Source: Candidatus Acidulodesulfobacterium ferriphilum
Lineage (GTDB): Bacteria > SZUA-79 > Acidulodesulfobacterales > Acidulodesulfobacteraceae
Assembly (NCBI GenBank): GCA_004195035.1
Contig: SGBD01000002.1
Location: forward strand, 62,001 to 126,000
Direction of reading: 5' to 3'
Length of the DNA stretch: 64,000 nucleotides
Within the stretch, counting starts at the first letter, position 1; each line of letters opens with the position of its first letter. The notes under the pieces were generated by a model. It searched no databases. It was given only the letters and a program-made list of their open reading frames with translations, and was not told the DNA's origin. A program made the translations under genes and the position numbers. This document shows positions 43,410-53,022 of this stretch, one piece after another.

Positions 43410-43973
43410 ATGGCGGAAAAATCAAACAAAGTACAACCAAATAACAATAACGGCAATAAAGAAGTCGGAGATGTAAACGAGGATGACATTTCGGCGGTTT
43501 CGCAGATCGAATCCGCTAAGAAAAAGGTCGGAATAAAAAAACTTCTTTTTATCTTAATACCTGCGATACTCGTTCTTGGGGGCGGGGGGTTCGCGGCTTA
43601 TCATTTTTTATTTGCCAAAAACAATAGCAATAAAAATGCGGCACAGCTGACCGCCCAGTCTTCAACCGCCCCAGGACCGATGATTGAACTTAAGCCGTTT
43701 TTAACCAATCTTGCCGATAAGAATCGAACCTCTTATATCAAGGTTTCTATGTCGATAGAACTGAAGCAGGGTGGAAACGCAGGTCTTTTTAAGCAGCTTA
43801 CCCCAAAAATTAGAAACAGCATAATTATGATTTTAAGCTCCAAAACAACAGCGGAAATTAACACGCCTGAAGGTATAGTTTCCTTAAGGCACCAAATAGC
43901 GAGAAGCCTTAACAGGATTCTTGGAGACGGAACGGTTACCGGCGTTTATTTTAATAACTATTTGGTTCAATAA
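43410..43973 (+). CDS. fliL: Flagellar basal body-associated protein FliL
   Basis: A 187-residue single-pass membrane protein: cytoplasmic N-terminus of about 40 polar residues, membrane segment LLFILIPAILVLGGGGFAAYHFLF (about 45-68), and a periplasmic domain with IELKPFLTNLADKNRTSYIKVSMSIEL and LRHQIARSLNRILGDGTVTGVYFNNYLVQ, the FliL core. FliL supports stator-rotor function. First gene after the sigma-54 promoter. Confidence 0.92.
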   Translation: MAEKSNKVQPNNNNGNKEVGDVNEDDISAVSQIESAKKKVGIKKLLFILIPAILVLGGGGFAAYHFLFAKNNSNKNAAQLTAQSSTAPGPMIELKPFLTNLADKNRTSYIKVSMSIELKQGGNAGLFKQLTPKIRNSIIMILSSKTTAEINTPEGIVSLRHQIARSLNRILGDGTVTGVYFNNYLVQ

Positions 43974-44006
43974 AATTATTAACTTTATTAACCCGGCGGA
44001 TAAAAA

Positions 44007-45002
44007 ATGCCCGAAATTTTATCTCAAGAAGAAGTAAACGCCCTGCTGAGAGGAATATCTTCCGGTTCCATAGAAACCGAAAAACTGGAAGAGACCTCCG
44101 GCGTAAGGGCGTATGATTTGACATCTCAGGACAGGATTGTCAGGGGCAGAATGCCCACCCTCGAGATAATAAACGAAAGATTTGCGCGGCTATTAAGAAA
44201 CGATTTAACTTCTGCATTGCGAAAGGTTGCGGAAGTAACCGCCACATCGGTCGATATGCAGAAGTTCGGCGAATTTTTAAAGAATATTCCTCTTCCCACA
44301 AGTTTGACAATATTTAAGATGCCGCCGCTTCGCGGCTACGGAATTTTTGTTCTGGATGCAAGATTGGTTTATAACCTTATAGATATATTCTTTGGGGGAA
44401 CCACCGATTTACATGTTAAAATAGAGGGAAGGGATTTTTCCCCGATCGAATCCAAAATAATTAAAAAAATTATCGATATGGCTTTTAGCGCTATGAAACA
44501 GGCGTGGTCGCCCGTTTATGCCGTTGATATCGAGTTTCAAAGAAGCGAAATAAATCCTCAATTTGCTACTATAGTAACGCCTACGGAAGTCGTTATAATC
44601 AGCAGATTTGAGGTTGACATAGAAGGAGCAATATCAAAATTTATGATATGTATCCCTTATTCTATGGTAGAGCCTATTAAAGAAAAGTTGTACAGCGGCT
44701 TTCAAAGCGAACAGCTGGAAGTTGATATGAGATGGATTGAGAGGTTTAAAGAAAGGCTTAGGGAATCGGAGCTGGATATAAAAGTCGATTTAGGAAAAGC
44801 AGAAATAATGGCAAGGGATTTTTTAAAGGTGAAACAGGGGGATGTAATAGTGCTCGATAAAGAAATAGATGAGCCGTTAGTCGTCAAATTTGAAAATGTT
44901 CCAAAATTTATAGCCTATCCAGGGAAGGTTAACAATCAAATTGCCGTAAAATTAATATCCGATATACCGATTGGAAAAGAGGGTTATTATGAACGAAATT
45001 GA
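44007..45002 (+). CDS. fliM: Flagellar motor switch protein FliM
   Basis: A 331-residue FliM. The CheY-phosphate-binding N-terminal peptide is ILSQEEVNALLRGISSG; the middle CheC-like domain has RMPTLEIINERFARLLRNDLTSALRK and IEFQRSEINPQFATIVTPTEVV; the C-terminal SpoA domain ends LVVKFENVPKFIAYPGKVNNQIAVKL. It overlaps fliN by 14 nt. Confidence 0.96.
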   Translation: MPEILSQEEVNALLRGISSGSIETEKLEETSGVRAYDLTSQDRIVRGRMPTLEIINERFARLLRNDLTSALRKVAEVTATSVDMQKFGEFLKNIPLPTSLTIFKMPPLRGYGIFVLDARLVYNLIDIFFGGTTDLHVKIEGRDFSPIESKIIKKIIDMAFSAMKQAWSPVYAVDIEFQRSEINPQFATIVTPTEVVIISRFEVDIEGAISKFMICIPYSMVEPIKEKLYSGFQSEQLEVDMRWIERFKERLRESELDIKVDLGKAEIMARDFLKVKQGDVIVLDKEIDEPLVVKFENVPKFIAYPGKVNNQIAVKLISDIPIGKEGYYERN

Positions 45003-45609
45003 AAATCAGCGCAGCTCAATTGAAAATCAGCAGGACCCGGCCGAAAAAGACGAAAAAATTGCTAAGCCAGATGTACGGGAAGAACCGCCGAAAGATATTC
45101 AGCCAGGACAAGAACAAACCGCTCAAGAGGATGATAATGTCAGCTGGGAAGATGCGTTTAAGGAAGAGGCCATGACTAATCAAAAATCGGGCGAAAATTC
45201 TCCAGCCGTAAATACGGCGGAGGCAGGCAGGGAAAATTTAAATTCAGATGTTAAGGATGTCCATGAAGCCACTAAAAATGTGAATATCAGAAAGCCCGTC
45301 AAAAAAGTAGAGTTTTCCTCATTCGATGAAACCGATAAGACCGCAGAGTCGCCCAAAAATTTGGATTTTATTCTCGATATTCCGCTTACCATATCGGTTG
45401 AGCTCGGCAGAACAAAAATGGTTATAAACGATATGCTTCAATTGGGGCAGGGTTCCGTAATAGAGCTTGCCAAATTGGCGGGGGAGCCGCTCGATGTTTA
45501 TGTCAACGGCAAATTAATGGCGCGCGGAGAAGTTGTTCTGGTAAACGATAAATTCGGCGTCAGACTTACGGATATTATCAGCCCAGCGGAGAGAATTAAA
45601 ACATTATGA
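44989..45609 (+). CDS. fliN: Flagellar motor switch protein FliN with extended N-terminus
   Basis: A 206-residue FliN; the ATG at 44989 is preferred to a TTG at 44971 because it follows GAGGG (GGGTT) closely. The C-terminal SpoA domain (residues about 128-205: FILDIPLTISVELGRTKMVINDMLQLGQGSVIELAKLAGEPLDVYVNGKLMARGEVVLVNDKFGVRL) is standard. The 125-residue N-terminal extension is acidic and Gln/Glu-rich, with a DNVSWEDAFKEEAM stretch, and is much longer than in E. coli (about 50). It overlaps fliM by 14 nt and fliO by 4 nt. Confidence 0.94.
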   Translation: MNEIENQRSSIENQQDPAEKDEKIAKPDVREEPPKDIQPGQEQTAQEDDNVSWEDAFKEEAMTNQKSGENSPAVNTAEAGRENLNSDVKDVHEATKNVNIRKPVKKVEFSSFDETDKTAESPKNLDFILDIPLTISVELGRTKMVINDMLQLGQGSVIELAKLAGEPLDVYVNGKLMARGEVVLVNDKFGVRLTDIISPAERIKTL

Positions 45610-46811
45610 GTAAAACATTATTTATTGCGATAATCGTTTTTGCCGCTCTTGCAGGGGTTTCTTATGCCGCGAATAATAATAGCAATAAGAATCTATATTT
45701 AAAAAATATTTCGGTTTCGAAGAGTGCGGGCAGCTATTTCATCTGGTTTAAATTTAACGGCAAATCAGGTAATTTTATTCCAAAATATGTATTAAATAAT
45801 TATAGCCTTGAACTAACATTTCAAAATACATATCCTGCCATTGGTTCAAAATTCATTAAATTTAAAAATAGGTTATTCAGGGGAATAGAGCTTATACCTT
45901 TAAAAAATTTAAGTTTAAATGCGATAATCTACTTTAATAAAGGTATCCCGATAGACAAAAAAGATATTAAAGGGTCTTCTTATGAAGACTATTTTGTGAT
46001 TAAAATTTCCCATAAATTTGCAAGCAGTTTGTTTAAAAATATCGGAAAAAAACCTGTTTCACCGGCTTCGCTTATAAAGCCTCCCGCCGTTAATATAAAT
46101 AATATAAATAATGCCCCAAAGAATATGCCTTTTTCTTTAAATGCGGGTTCCAAAAATAGCGGCAATTTAAATGTGGGTTTCGAGGTAATAAAAACGGTCG
46201 TATATTTGGCATTAGTCCTCGGGTTAATTTATGCCATATACTTCTTGTTGCTTAAATTTAAAGGACGTGTAGCGATAAAGAAAAATGTAAATAATTTAAA
46301 AATAGTATCTTCTTTAAATTTGGGAAACAAAAAATCTGTTTTTCTTATAGAGGTCGGCAGCGAGCTTTTCTTAGTCGGTGTATCCCCGTCTAATATTCAG
46401 GTTATAGGACACATTAAAGATTTAAATTCGGATTCTATTTCTAATGAGATTATCCAAACGGATATTAAAGACAATAAAACAGGGGCGCCTTTTATGGATT
46501 CCCGCCTTCGCGGGAATGACGGGGGCAATATAGATGATAATATTAAAACCTCATTCCGTACAGATGGATTCTCAAATAAATCTTCCGACAACTTTGCGAA
46601 GGTTTTAAAAAATCAGGTTGATTCTAAAGAGAGTTTAAATTTAAATCCGAATATCAAATTCGATGCCGATAAATTAGACGGGCAGGGTAATTATAAAATT
46701 AAAAATATATCGGAAGCCAGATTTAAAAATAAAGCCGACAATGTATTTTTCGATATAGAGGAAAAATTAAAAGGGTTGATAGAAAACAATGGCAATATTA
46801 AAAAATTTTAA
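45606..46811 (+). CDS. fliO: Flagellar export apparatus protein FliO, with in-frame repeat insertion
   Basis: A 401-residue FliO-family protein: signal-like N-terminus (FIAIIVFAALAGVSYA), a periplasmic AMIN-like region, membrane segment VVYLALVLGLIYAIYFLLLKF (about 198-218) and the FliO cytoplasmic domain (NLKIVSSLNLGNKKSVFLIEVGSELFLVGVS). Residues 297-306 read MDSRLRGNDG, which is the translation of a palindromic repeat (46495-46522). The rest of the C-terminal tail is polar and variable, so the insertion is probably tolerated. It overlaps fliP by 23 nt. Confidence 0.88.
   Translation: MSKTLFIAIIVFAALAGVSYAANNNSNKNLYLKNISVSKSAGSYFIWFKFNGKSGNFIPKYVLNNYSLELTFQNTYPAIGSKFIKFKNRLFRGIELIPLKNLSLNAIIYFNKGIPIDKKDIKGSSYEDYFVIKISHKFASSLFKNIGKKPVSPASLIKPPAVNINNINNAPKNMPFSLNAGSKNSGNLNVGFEVIKTVVYLALVLGLIYAIYFLLLKFKGRVAIKKNVNNLKIVSSLNLGNKKSVFLIEVGSELFLVGVSPSNIQVIGHIKDLNSDSISNEIIQTDIKDNKTGAPFMDSRLRGNDGGNIDDNIKTSFRTDGFSNKSSDNFAKVLKNQVDSKESLNLNPNIKFDADKLDGQGNYKIKNISEARFKNKADNVFFDIEEKLKGLIENNGNIKKF
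46495..46522. repeat. Palindromic repeat unit inside fliO
   Basis: Arms ATTCCCGC (46498-46505) and GCGGGAAT (46510-46517) around CTTC, with TGG before and GACGG after. It differs from the unit at 38770-38797 by one base in the loop. The unit keeps the reading frame open and encodes MDSRLRGNDG, a known translation of this kind of repeat. Confidence 0.9.
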
Positions 46812-47496
46812 AAATACGAGTCTGCTTGCCCTTCCCGCGATAACTATGACGGGACATCCGCATCATTCGGAAGTTTCGATGCTTATCCAGATACTGCTCA
46901 TTTTTACCGTTATATCCATCGCGCCGTCTATTTTAATAATGATGACATCTTTTATCAGGATAGTCGTGGTTTTGTCTTTTCTAAGAACATCGCTGGGACT
47001 TACGACTGAGCCGCCCAATCAAGTAATTATAGGCTTAAGCCTTTTTCTTACATTTTTCATAATGGCGCCCGTGATCAATAAGATATATAAGAATGCTTAT
47101 ATTCCATATACAAAAAAGGCGATAGGGATTAACAGGGCGTACAAAACGGGATTAAAACCGCTTCGAGGTTTTATGTTAAAACAGACTCGGATGAAAGATC
47201 TGGAACTTTTTGTCAAAATGGCTAAAATAAAACATATAAGCTCCCCGAAGGATGTCCCGACCTATGTTCTTATTCCCGCATTCATCACCAGCGAGCTGAC
47301 GACGGCATTCGAGATAAGTTTTCTTATCTATTTGCCCTTTTTAATAATAGATTTGGTGGTTTCAAGCCTTTTAATGTCCATGGGAATGCTCATGCTGCCG
47401 CCTACTATGATTTCGCTGCCGTTTAAACTTATGCTTTTTGTGCTGGTTAACGGCTGGTATTTAGTTATCGGTTCATTGGTTCAAAGTTTCAGGTGA
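46789..47496 (+). CDS. fliP: Flagellar export protein FliP
   Basis: A 235-residue export-gate membrane protein. IQILLIFTVISIAPSILIMMTSFIRIVVVLSFLRTSLGLTTEPPNQVIIGLSLFLTFFIMAPVI is the FliP signature, and ELTTAFEISFLIYLPFLIIDLVVSSLLMSMGMLMLPPTMISLPFKLMLFVLVNGW the C-terminal one. With FliQ and FliR it forms the export pore. The ATG lies inside the end of fliO (23-nt overlap). Confidence 0.96.
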   Translation: MAILKNFKNTSLLALPAITMTGHPHHSEVSMLIQILLIFTVISIAPSILIMMTSFIRIVVVLSFLRTSLGLTTEPPNQVIIGLSLFLTFFIMAPVINKIYKNAYIPYTKKAIGINRAYKTGLKPLRGFMLKQTRMKDLELFVKMAKIKHISSPKDVPTYVLIPAFITSELTTAFEISFLIYLPFLIIDLVVSSLLMSMGMLMLPPTMISLPFKLMLFVLVNGWYLVIGSLVQSFR

Positions 47497-47522
47497 ACGG
47501 GATTATCTTATGAGAGATAAAA

Positions 47523-47801
47523 ATGTCCGTAGCATTTGTTAATTTTATAATACAAAAGGTAATAATAACCGTTCTTTACTTAAGCGCGCCTCCGCTTATC
47601 GCCAGCCTTGCGATCGGCATTACGATAAGCGTTTTTCAGGCAGTAACGCAGCTTCAGGACCAGACGCTTACCTTTGTTCCTAAAATTATTGTCGTTATAA
47701 TAGTTTTATTGATTTTTGGTCCATGGATGCTCAGCATATTAGTTGATTTTACCAGGGTGATTTTTATACATTTTCCTCAATATATCCGCGGAGGCAGTTA
47801 A
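47523..47801 (+). CDS. fliQ: Flagellar export protein FliQ
   Basis: A 92-residue FliQ with two membrane hairpins. The core is PPLIASLAIGITISVFQAVTQLQDQTLTFVPKIIVVIIVLLIFGPWML. It joins FliP and FliR in the export gate and lies between them with short spacers (26 and 6 nt). Confidence 0.95.
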   Translation: MSVAFVNFIIQKVIITVLYLSAPPLIASLAIGITISVFQAVTQLQDQTLTFVPKIIVVIIVLLIFGPWMLSILVDFTRVIFIHFPQYIRGGS

Positions 47802-47807
47802 TTTAAA

Positions 47808-48593
47808 ATGATAATTATCCATACGCACCTTCTCATAGAATTTATATTGATTTTTTTTAGGGTCATTGCAATGATCGTTATTATGCCGTTTGTGGGCAGT
47901 TCAGCCGTTCCCAACTGGGCAAAGATCGGAATGGCGTTTTTTATTTCCTTAATTATTTATCCTTTGATTGTTAAAACCCAGATAATCCCCAGCATATCTT
48001 TTCCGGCGCTGGTTTTATTTATTCTTTCCCAGACATTGATAGGGCTTATTTTTGGATTTTTAGTCCTTATAATCTTTACAGGGGTTGAGTTAGCGGGTCA
48101 GTTTATGGGTCTTCAGATAGGTTTTGGCATGATAAGCCTTTTAAACCCGTTAATTTCAAATCAACAGGTTTCTCTTATCGCAAATATGCAAAATTTTATT
48201 GCGCTGATGATTTTCATAGAAACATCGGCTTTTTTCTTTGTTATTGAAGGGTTGTATAAAAGTTTCGAAACTATACCTTTAACCTTTATACAATTTTCCC
48301 CATCTATTTTCAAATACTTAGTTTTAAAAGGGGGCGATATTTTTACAATCGGTCTTGATTTAAGTATCCCTATCGTAATAGTGGCTATTTTATTAAATAT
48401 AATTATTGCCTTAATGGGAAGATTAGCCCCGCAATTTAATATTTTTGCGGTAGGTTTTCCTCTGCTGATATTTGTCGGACTTTATATTTTATACATCGCC
48501 GAGCCTTATTTTACGGATTACATAATTAAATCTTTCATACACCTCAGATTTGAATATTATCGTTTAATAAATTCTTTGGCTTTATTAAGCTGA
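47808..48593 (+). CDS. fliR: Flagellar export protein FliR
   Basis: A 261-residue polytopic protein with FliR landmarks VMPFVGSSAVPNWAKIGMAFFISLIIYP, SQTLIGLIFGFLVLIIFTGVELAGQFMGLQIGFGM and LLNIIIALMGRLAPQFNIFAVGFPL. About six membrane segments. It completes the FliPQR pore and precedes flhB by 35 nt. Confidence 0.95.
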   Translation: MIIIHTHLLIEFILIFFRVIAMIVIMPFVGSSAVPNWAKIGMAFFISLIIYPLIVKTQIIPSISFPALVLFILSQTLIGLIFGFLVLIIFTGVELAGQFMGLQIGFGMISLLNPLISNQQVSLIANMQNFIALMIFIETSAFFFVIEGLYKSFETIPLTFIQFSPSIFKYLVLKGGDIFTIGLDLSIPIVIVAILLNIIIALMGRLAPQFNIFAVGFPLLIFVGLYILYIAEPYFTDYIIKSFIHLRFEYYRLINSLALLS

Positions 48594-48628
48594 TTAAAAA
48601 TTAATTTAGAAACGGATTAAATTAAATT

Positions 48629-49714
48629 ATGGCAGAAGACCAGTTCGACAAAACAGAACCCGCGACCCCCAAGCGAATACAGGATGCCAGAAGCAAAGGG
48701 CAGGTGATGAAATCGAGGGAGGTAAATACCGCCTTTGTGCTTATAACTATTTTAATCTATTTATACTTTAACATTTCGTCAATCGGCAATATTATAACTT
48801 CCGAGATAGTTTATTTTTTATCCAACTCCTTTTATATAAATTTGAATTATGCGGGGATGCTAAAAATTTTATACCAACTCATTTATATCGTAATATTTGC
48901 CATCCTTCCGTTTATTTTAATCGTCTTTTTTGCATCTATCGTTTCCAATCTGTCCCAGGTCGGGCTGCTATTCACCTTAGAGCCGTTAATTCCGGATTTT
49001 GCAAGAATAGACCCTATATCCGGATTCAAGAGATTTTTCTCATATCAATCCGTCAACGAATTGTTTAAATCTGTTTTCAAATTTTTTGTTTTAGCCGTAG
49101 TAGCCTATTTTACATGTATTCCTTACATCAAAAAAATTTTTATTTTGCAATACACCGCGCCGTCTTACGACCTGCTTTTTACGGTTAAGCTTTTATATAA
49201 ACTCTTTTTTAATATTATATTCGTAATGATTATATTAAGCATTATAGATTTTTTCATACAGAGGCATCAATACAACAAAGGTTTAATGATGTCCAAGCAG
49301 GAGGTTAAGGATGAGGCAAAACAATATGAGGGGAATCAACAGATAAAGGGAAAAATTAGAAAAATGCAAAGAGAGATAGCGAGGAGGAAGATATTAAAGG
49401 AGGTTAAAAAAGCCCATGTCGTTATTACTAATCCGACGCACTTTGCGGTGGCCATTAAATATGACAACAAAAAATATAACGCCCCCATCGTTGTTGCAAA
49501 AGGGGCGGATAACTTAGCTTTTCTGATAAAAAAGATCGCGTCGGAAAACGATGTGCCTTTAGTCGAGAATAAATTTATAGCAAGAATGCTCTACGATATG
49601 TGCGAACCGGGGCAATTAATCCCCGAAAGTTTATATAAGGCCGTGGCAGAAATACTTGCGCATTTATATCTTACAAATAAAAAATTTAAAGAGATATGGG
49701 GTTTGATTAAATAA
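48629..49714 (+). CDS. flhB: Flagellar export switch protein FlhB
   Basis: A 361-residue FlhB. Four membrane segments are followed by a cytoplasmic domain with the autocleavage site N268-PTH-271 (VVITNPTHFAVAIKYD), needed for switching export from hook to filament substrates. KTEPATPKRIQDARSKGQVMKSREV is the N-terminal signature. The stop and the flhA start share a base (TAATG). Confidence 0.96.
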   Translation: MAEDQFDKTEPATPKRIQDARSKGQVMKSREVNTAFVLITILIYLYFNISSIGNIITSEIVYFLSNSFYINLNYAGMLKILYQLIYIVIFAILPFILIVFFASIVSNLSQVGLLFTLEPLIPDFARIDPISGFKRFFSYQSVNELFKSVFKFFVLAVVAYFTCIPYIKKIFILQYTAPSYDLLFTVKLLYKLFFNIIFVMIILSIIDFFIQRHQYNKGLMMSKQEVKDEAKQYEGNQQIKGKIRKMQREIARRKILKEVKKAHVVITNPTHFAVAIKYDNKKYNAPIVVAKGADNLAFLIKKIASENDVPLVENKFIARMLYDMCEPGQLIPESLYKAVAEILAHLYLTNKKFKEIWGLIK

Positions 49715-51816
49715 TGGCTGAACGGTCGGAAACAGGGACTTTTTCGAATAATTTTATTTTAAAAAACTCGGATATACTACTCGCCTTGCTTTTTGTGATG
49801 GTTATCGTTCTTATGGTTATTCCGATAACCACATGGATGCTCGATATATTTTTAACTTTTTCCATATCCTTTTCTATAATAATTTTATTAACTTCTATTT
49901 ATGTCTTAAGGCCGCTCGAGTTTTCGGTATTCCCCACAATCCTTTTGGTTGCGACTTTATTCAGGCTGTCGCTCGAAATAGCCGCCACCAGATTGATACT
50001 TTTGTATGGATATAAAGGCGCCGATGCCGCCGGAATAGTTATAGAATCTTTTGGAAAATTTGTCGTGGGCGGAAATTATGCAGTGGGAATAGTGATATTT
50101 ATTATCTTTATCGTAATCAATTTTATTGTTGTAACCAAAGGCGCAACCAGAGTAGCGGAGGTTTCGGCCAGATTTACATTAGATGCCTTGCCCGGCAAGC
50201 AGATGTCCATCGATGCCGAACTTAATTCGGGTTTTATAACCGAGGAAGAGGCAAGAAAAAAACGAACGGATTTGACGAAAGAGGTAGATTTTTACGGGTC
50301 TATGGACGGCGCAAGCAAGTTCGTCAGGGGAGATGTTATCGCCGCCATAATCATTATCGTCATAAACATCATAGGGGGTCTTTTAATCGGCATCTTCCAG
50401 CATCATCTATCCCTTTTTAAAGCCGCCTCTTATTATACTCTTCTTACCGTCGGCGAAGGGCTTGTTGTCCAAATTCCCGCTTTAATAGTTTCGACATCGA
50501 GCGGTATTATAATTACCAGAGCTACGAGGGAAAGCAATCTTTCGAAAGACTTTTCGTATCAATTTTTGTCTAATCCGAGGGCTTTATATACCGCAAGCGG
50601 CGTTCTTTTCTTTTTCGGCGTTATTCCGGGGCTTCCGCACTGGCCTTTTATTCTTTTTGCTGCCCTTGCCGCTTTAATAGCATATTTAATATCTAAAGAA
50701 ATGGGGAAAAAGAAGACCGAGTTAAGCAAAAAGGAGTTAGAAGATAGAAAGAGCATTCCCGAATCGCAAATTATAGAGAGCGTTCTGCAAGTCGATATTC
50801 TCGAACTCGAGGTCGGTTACGGCCTCATATCTTATGTCGATGCTTCAAGAAACGGAGAACTTTTGGAAAGAATTAAAGGCATTAGAAAACAGTTGGCGGG
50901 GGATTTAGGAATTATAGTTCCACCTATTCACATTAAAGACAATCTCAATTTAAAGCCGAACGAGTATCTGTTTCTGATTAAGGGCGCCCCCGTAGCAAAA
51001 TACGAAGTAATGCCTAATAAACTTCTCGCTATGAATCCTGGGAATGTAACAGAGAATATTCAGGGTATTGTTACAAATGAACCGGCGTTCAACCTTCCAG
51101 CGCTGTGGATAGATGAAAGCCTTAAGCAAAAGGCGCAGATGGCGGGCTGGACGGTTGTCGAAATACCCGCGATTATAGCAACTCATATAGTAGAGATAAT
51201 AAAGGCAAATGCGCCGGAACTTCTCACGAGGCAGGATGTTCAGAAACTTTTGGATATGCTTTCCTCTAAATATCCGAAGATAGTCGATGACCTTATCCCG
51301 AATACCCTTTCCTTAAGCACCGTTCAAACCGTTCTTGAAAATTTGCTTTCGGAGGGCGTCCCTATCAAAGATATGCTTACAATCGTGGAGACGCTTCATA
51401 ATTACGGTCAAAATATCAAAGACCCTGCCGCATTAACCGAATATGCCAGAGCCGCATTAAAAAGAACCATAACCAAAATGGCTATGGGAGCAGATAATAC
51501 TCTCAGGCCTTTAATACTGGGAAAGAATTTCGAATCGCTTATGATTAATGAATACAATAAAACAAAAGAGAAAGGAGGATACGCAGGGATCGACCAATCT
51601 TACTATAATAAAATAATTTCGGCCGTCAAAGAAGGGGTAAAAAAATCTGCCGAAACCGGCTTATCTCCCGTCGTATTAACCTCTCCCCAGATAAGATTAT
51701 TTTTAAAAAATATTTTAAACGAAATAGTTCCGGGGATAACGGTTATTTCATCCAATGAACTGTCGCCGAATTCCAAAATTAAACCACTGGGAAGTATAGA
51801 AATTTATGCAGATTAA
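49714..51816 (+). CDS. flhA: Flagellar export protein FlhA
   Basis: A 700-residue FlhA. The N-terminal half has eight predicted membrane segments including VFPTILLVATLFRLSLEIAATRLIL and the FHIPEP-like ARFTLDALPGKQMSIDAELNSGFITEEEARKKR; the C-terminal cytoplasmic half includes PALWIDESLKQKAQMAGWTVV and YARAALKRTITKMAMG. It provides the export gate ring and chaperone docking. It overlaps flhF by 11 nt. Confidence 0.97.
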   Translation: MAERSETGTFSNNFILKNSDILLALLFVMVIVLMVIPITTWMLDIFLTFSISFSIIILLTSIYVLRPLEFSVFPTILLVATLFRLSLEIAATRLILLYGYKGADAAGIVIESFGKFVVGGNYAVGIVIFIIFIVINFIVVTKGATRVAEVSARFTLDALPGKQMSIDAELNSGFITEEEARKKRTDLTKEVDFYGSMDGASKFVRGDVIAAIIIIVINIIGGLLIGIFQHHLSLFKAASYYTLLTVGEGLVVQIPALIVSTSSGIIITRATRESNLSKDFSYQFLSNPRALYTASGVLFFFGVIPGLPHWPFILFAALAALIAYLISKEMGKKKTELSKKELEDRKSIPESQIIESVLQVDILELEVGYGLISYVDASRNGELLERIKGIRKQLAGDLGIIVPPIHIKDNLNLKPNEYLFLIKGAPVAKYEVMPNKLLAMNPGNVTENIQGIVTNEPAFNLPALWIDESLKQKAQMAGWTVVEIPAIIATHIVEIIKANAPELLTRQDVQKLLDMLSSKYPKIVDDLIPNTLSLSTVQTVLENLLSEGVPIKDMLTIVETLHNYGQNIKDPAALTEYARAALKRTITKMAMGADNTLRPLILGKNFESLMINEYNKTKEKGGYAGIDQSYYNKIISAVKEGVKKSAETGLSPVVLTSPQIRLFLKNILNEIVPGITVISSNELSPNSKIKPLGSIEIYAD

Positions 51817-52993
51817 ACGATATGAAGTTTTAGATATGCAGGACGCGATAGAACTTATAAAAAGAGACCTCGGGGAAGATGCCGTTATTATTTCCACAAG
51901 GCAGGTTAGCAGTTCAAACGACCTGGGTTTTTTCGGAAAACCGTTTTTGGAAGTCGTAGCTGCGGCAGATTATAAAGATGAAGATCTAATACCTTCGAGG
52001 CAGAATAATAATTTTAATCAAAACCTTCTGAGCCCGTTATACGACGATATAAAATTTTTAAAAGACAACTTCGAAAGCATCGTGGAGGATAAGGTTTTAT
52101 ACATTTTAAATACAAAGTTTGAAGAGATTAAACAAAATATGGATGAAATTAAATTTAATTTAAATTTATTAAAAGACGAAAAGACAAAAGTCAGGGAAAA
52201 AGAAAACGATTTACTTATGTACCTCGATAATCTTTCTTTCGATAGAAAAATATCAGCCAAATTAATAGAAATATTTTTTAAAGATATTAAATTGACAAAC
52301 TTCAAGTCCGAAGAAAAAATTAACTATTTTAAAAAGTTTTTCAAAAAAATAATCGAGAAAAAGATAGAAAAGAAAAAGTTAACGCCTTTTATGGACAACA
52401 AAATAGTTATCGCCCTTGTCGGAAACAGCGGGGTGGGAAAAACCGCCACAGCCGCAAAGCTATGCGCTAAATTCCTGTTTGAAAAAAATATGCATTTATC
52501 CGTATGTTCGCTTGATTCATTAAAAATGGGCGGATATGAAACATTAAAAAATTATGCCAAAAAACTTAAAATAGATTTTGCGGCAATAAAAGATCCGGAA
52601 GACCTGAAAACATTTATTTCAGATTCTCCGTCCGATATTATAATAATCGATACATTTGCGGTTAACCACAACAGCGTTTTTCAGCTAAATAATCTGGTAA
52701 AATTTTTGGGTGCGTTCGATGGGAAAATTAAAGTGGAGCTTCTTTTGCCTGCTCAGCTTAAAAATGCGGACGCTATCAGGACTTACGAATCGTTCAGGAA
52801 TAAAGCCGGAGCGAATGGGGTTATTATCACAAAGACGGATGAATCTCATTGTCTCGGCAACCTTGCGGAAATATTTTTACTTACCGATTCAACGGTTGAT
52901 TTTATTACGAAGGGAGGGAATGTTCCCGAGGATATCGAAGAGGCAACCGTCCAAAATATTTATTCTTTATTTTTCCCTTTACCTCAATATTAA
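51806..52993 (+). CDS. flhF: FlhF, SRP-type GTPase with altered G3 motif
   Basis: A 395-residue FlhF that positions the flagellum. The N-terminal signature MQIKRYEVLDMQDAIELIKRDLGEDAVIIST is intact, followed by a coiled region and the NG domain. G1 is VGNSGVGKTATAAK (G206 to K212) and G4 is TKTDE (T342-D345), but G3, usually DTAGR, reads D282-TFAVN, and the G2 region CSLDSLKMGGYETL is also unlike the usual DTFRIGA.EQL. GTP hydrolysis may be slow or lost. It lies between flhA and flhG. Confidence 0.9.
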   Translation: MQIKRYEVLDMQDAIELIKRDLGEDAVIISTRQVSSSNDLGFFGKPFLEVVAAADYKDEDLIPSRQNNNFNQNLLSPLYDDIKFLKDNFESIVEDKVLYILNTKFEEIKQNMDEIKFNLNLLKDEKTKVREKENDLLMYLDNLSFDRKISAKLIEIFFKDIKLTNFKSEEKINYFKKFFKKIIEKKIEKKKLTPFMDNKIVIALVGNSGVGKTATAAKLCAKFLFEKNMHLSVCSLDSLKMGGYETLKNYAKKLKIDFAAIKDPEDLKTFISDSPSDIIIIDTFAVNHNSVFQLNNLVKFLGAFDGKIKVELLLPAQLKNADAIRTYESFRNKAGANGVIITKTDESHCLGNLAEIFLLTDSTVDFITKGGNVPEDIEEATVQNIYSLFFPLPQY

Positions 52994-53022
52994 AATTAAA
53001 AAAATTAAATAAAAAAAATATT

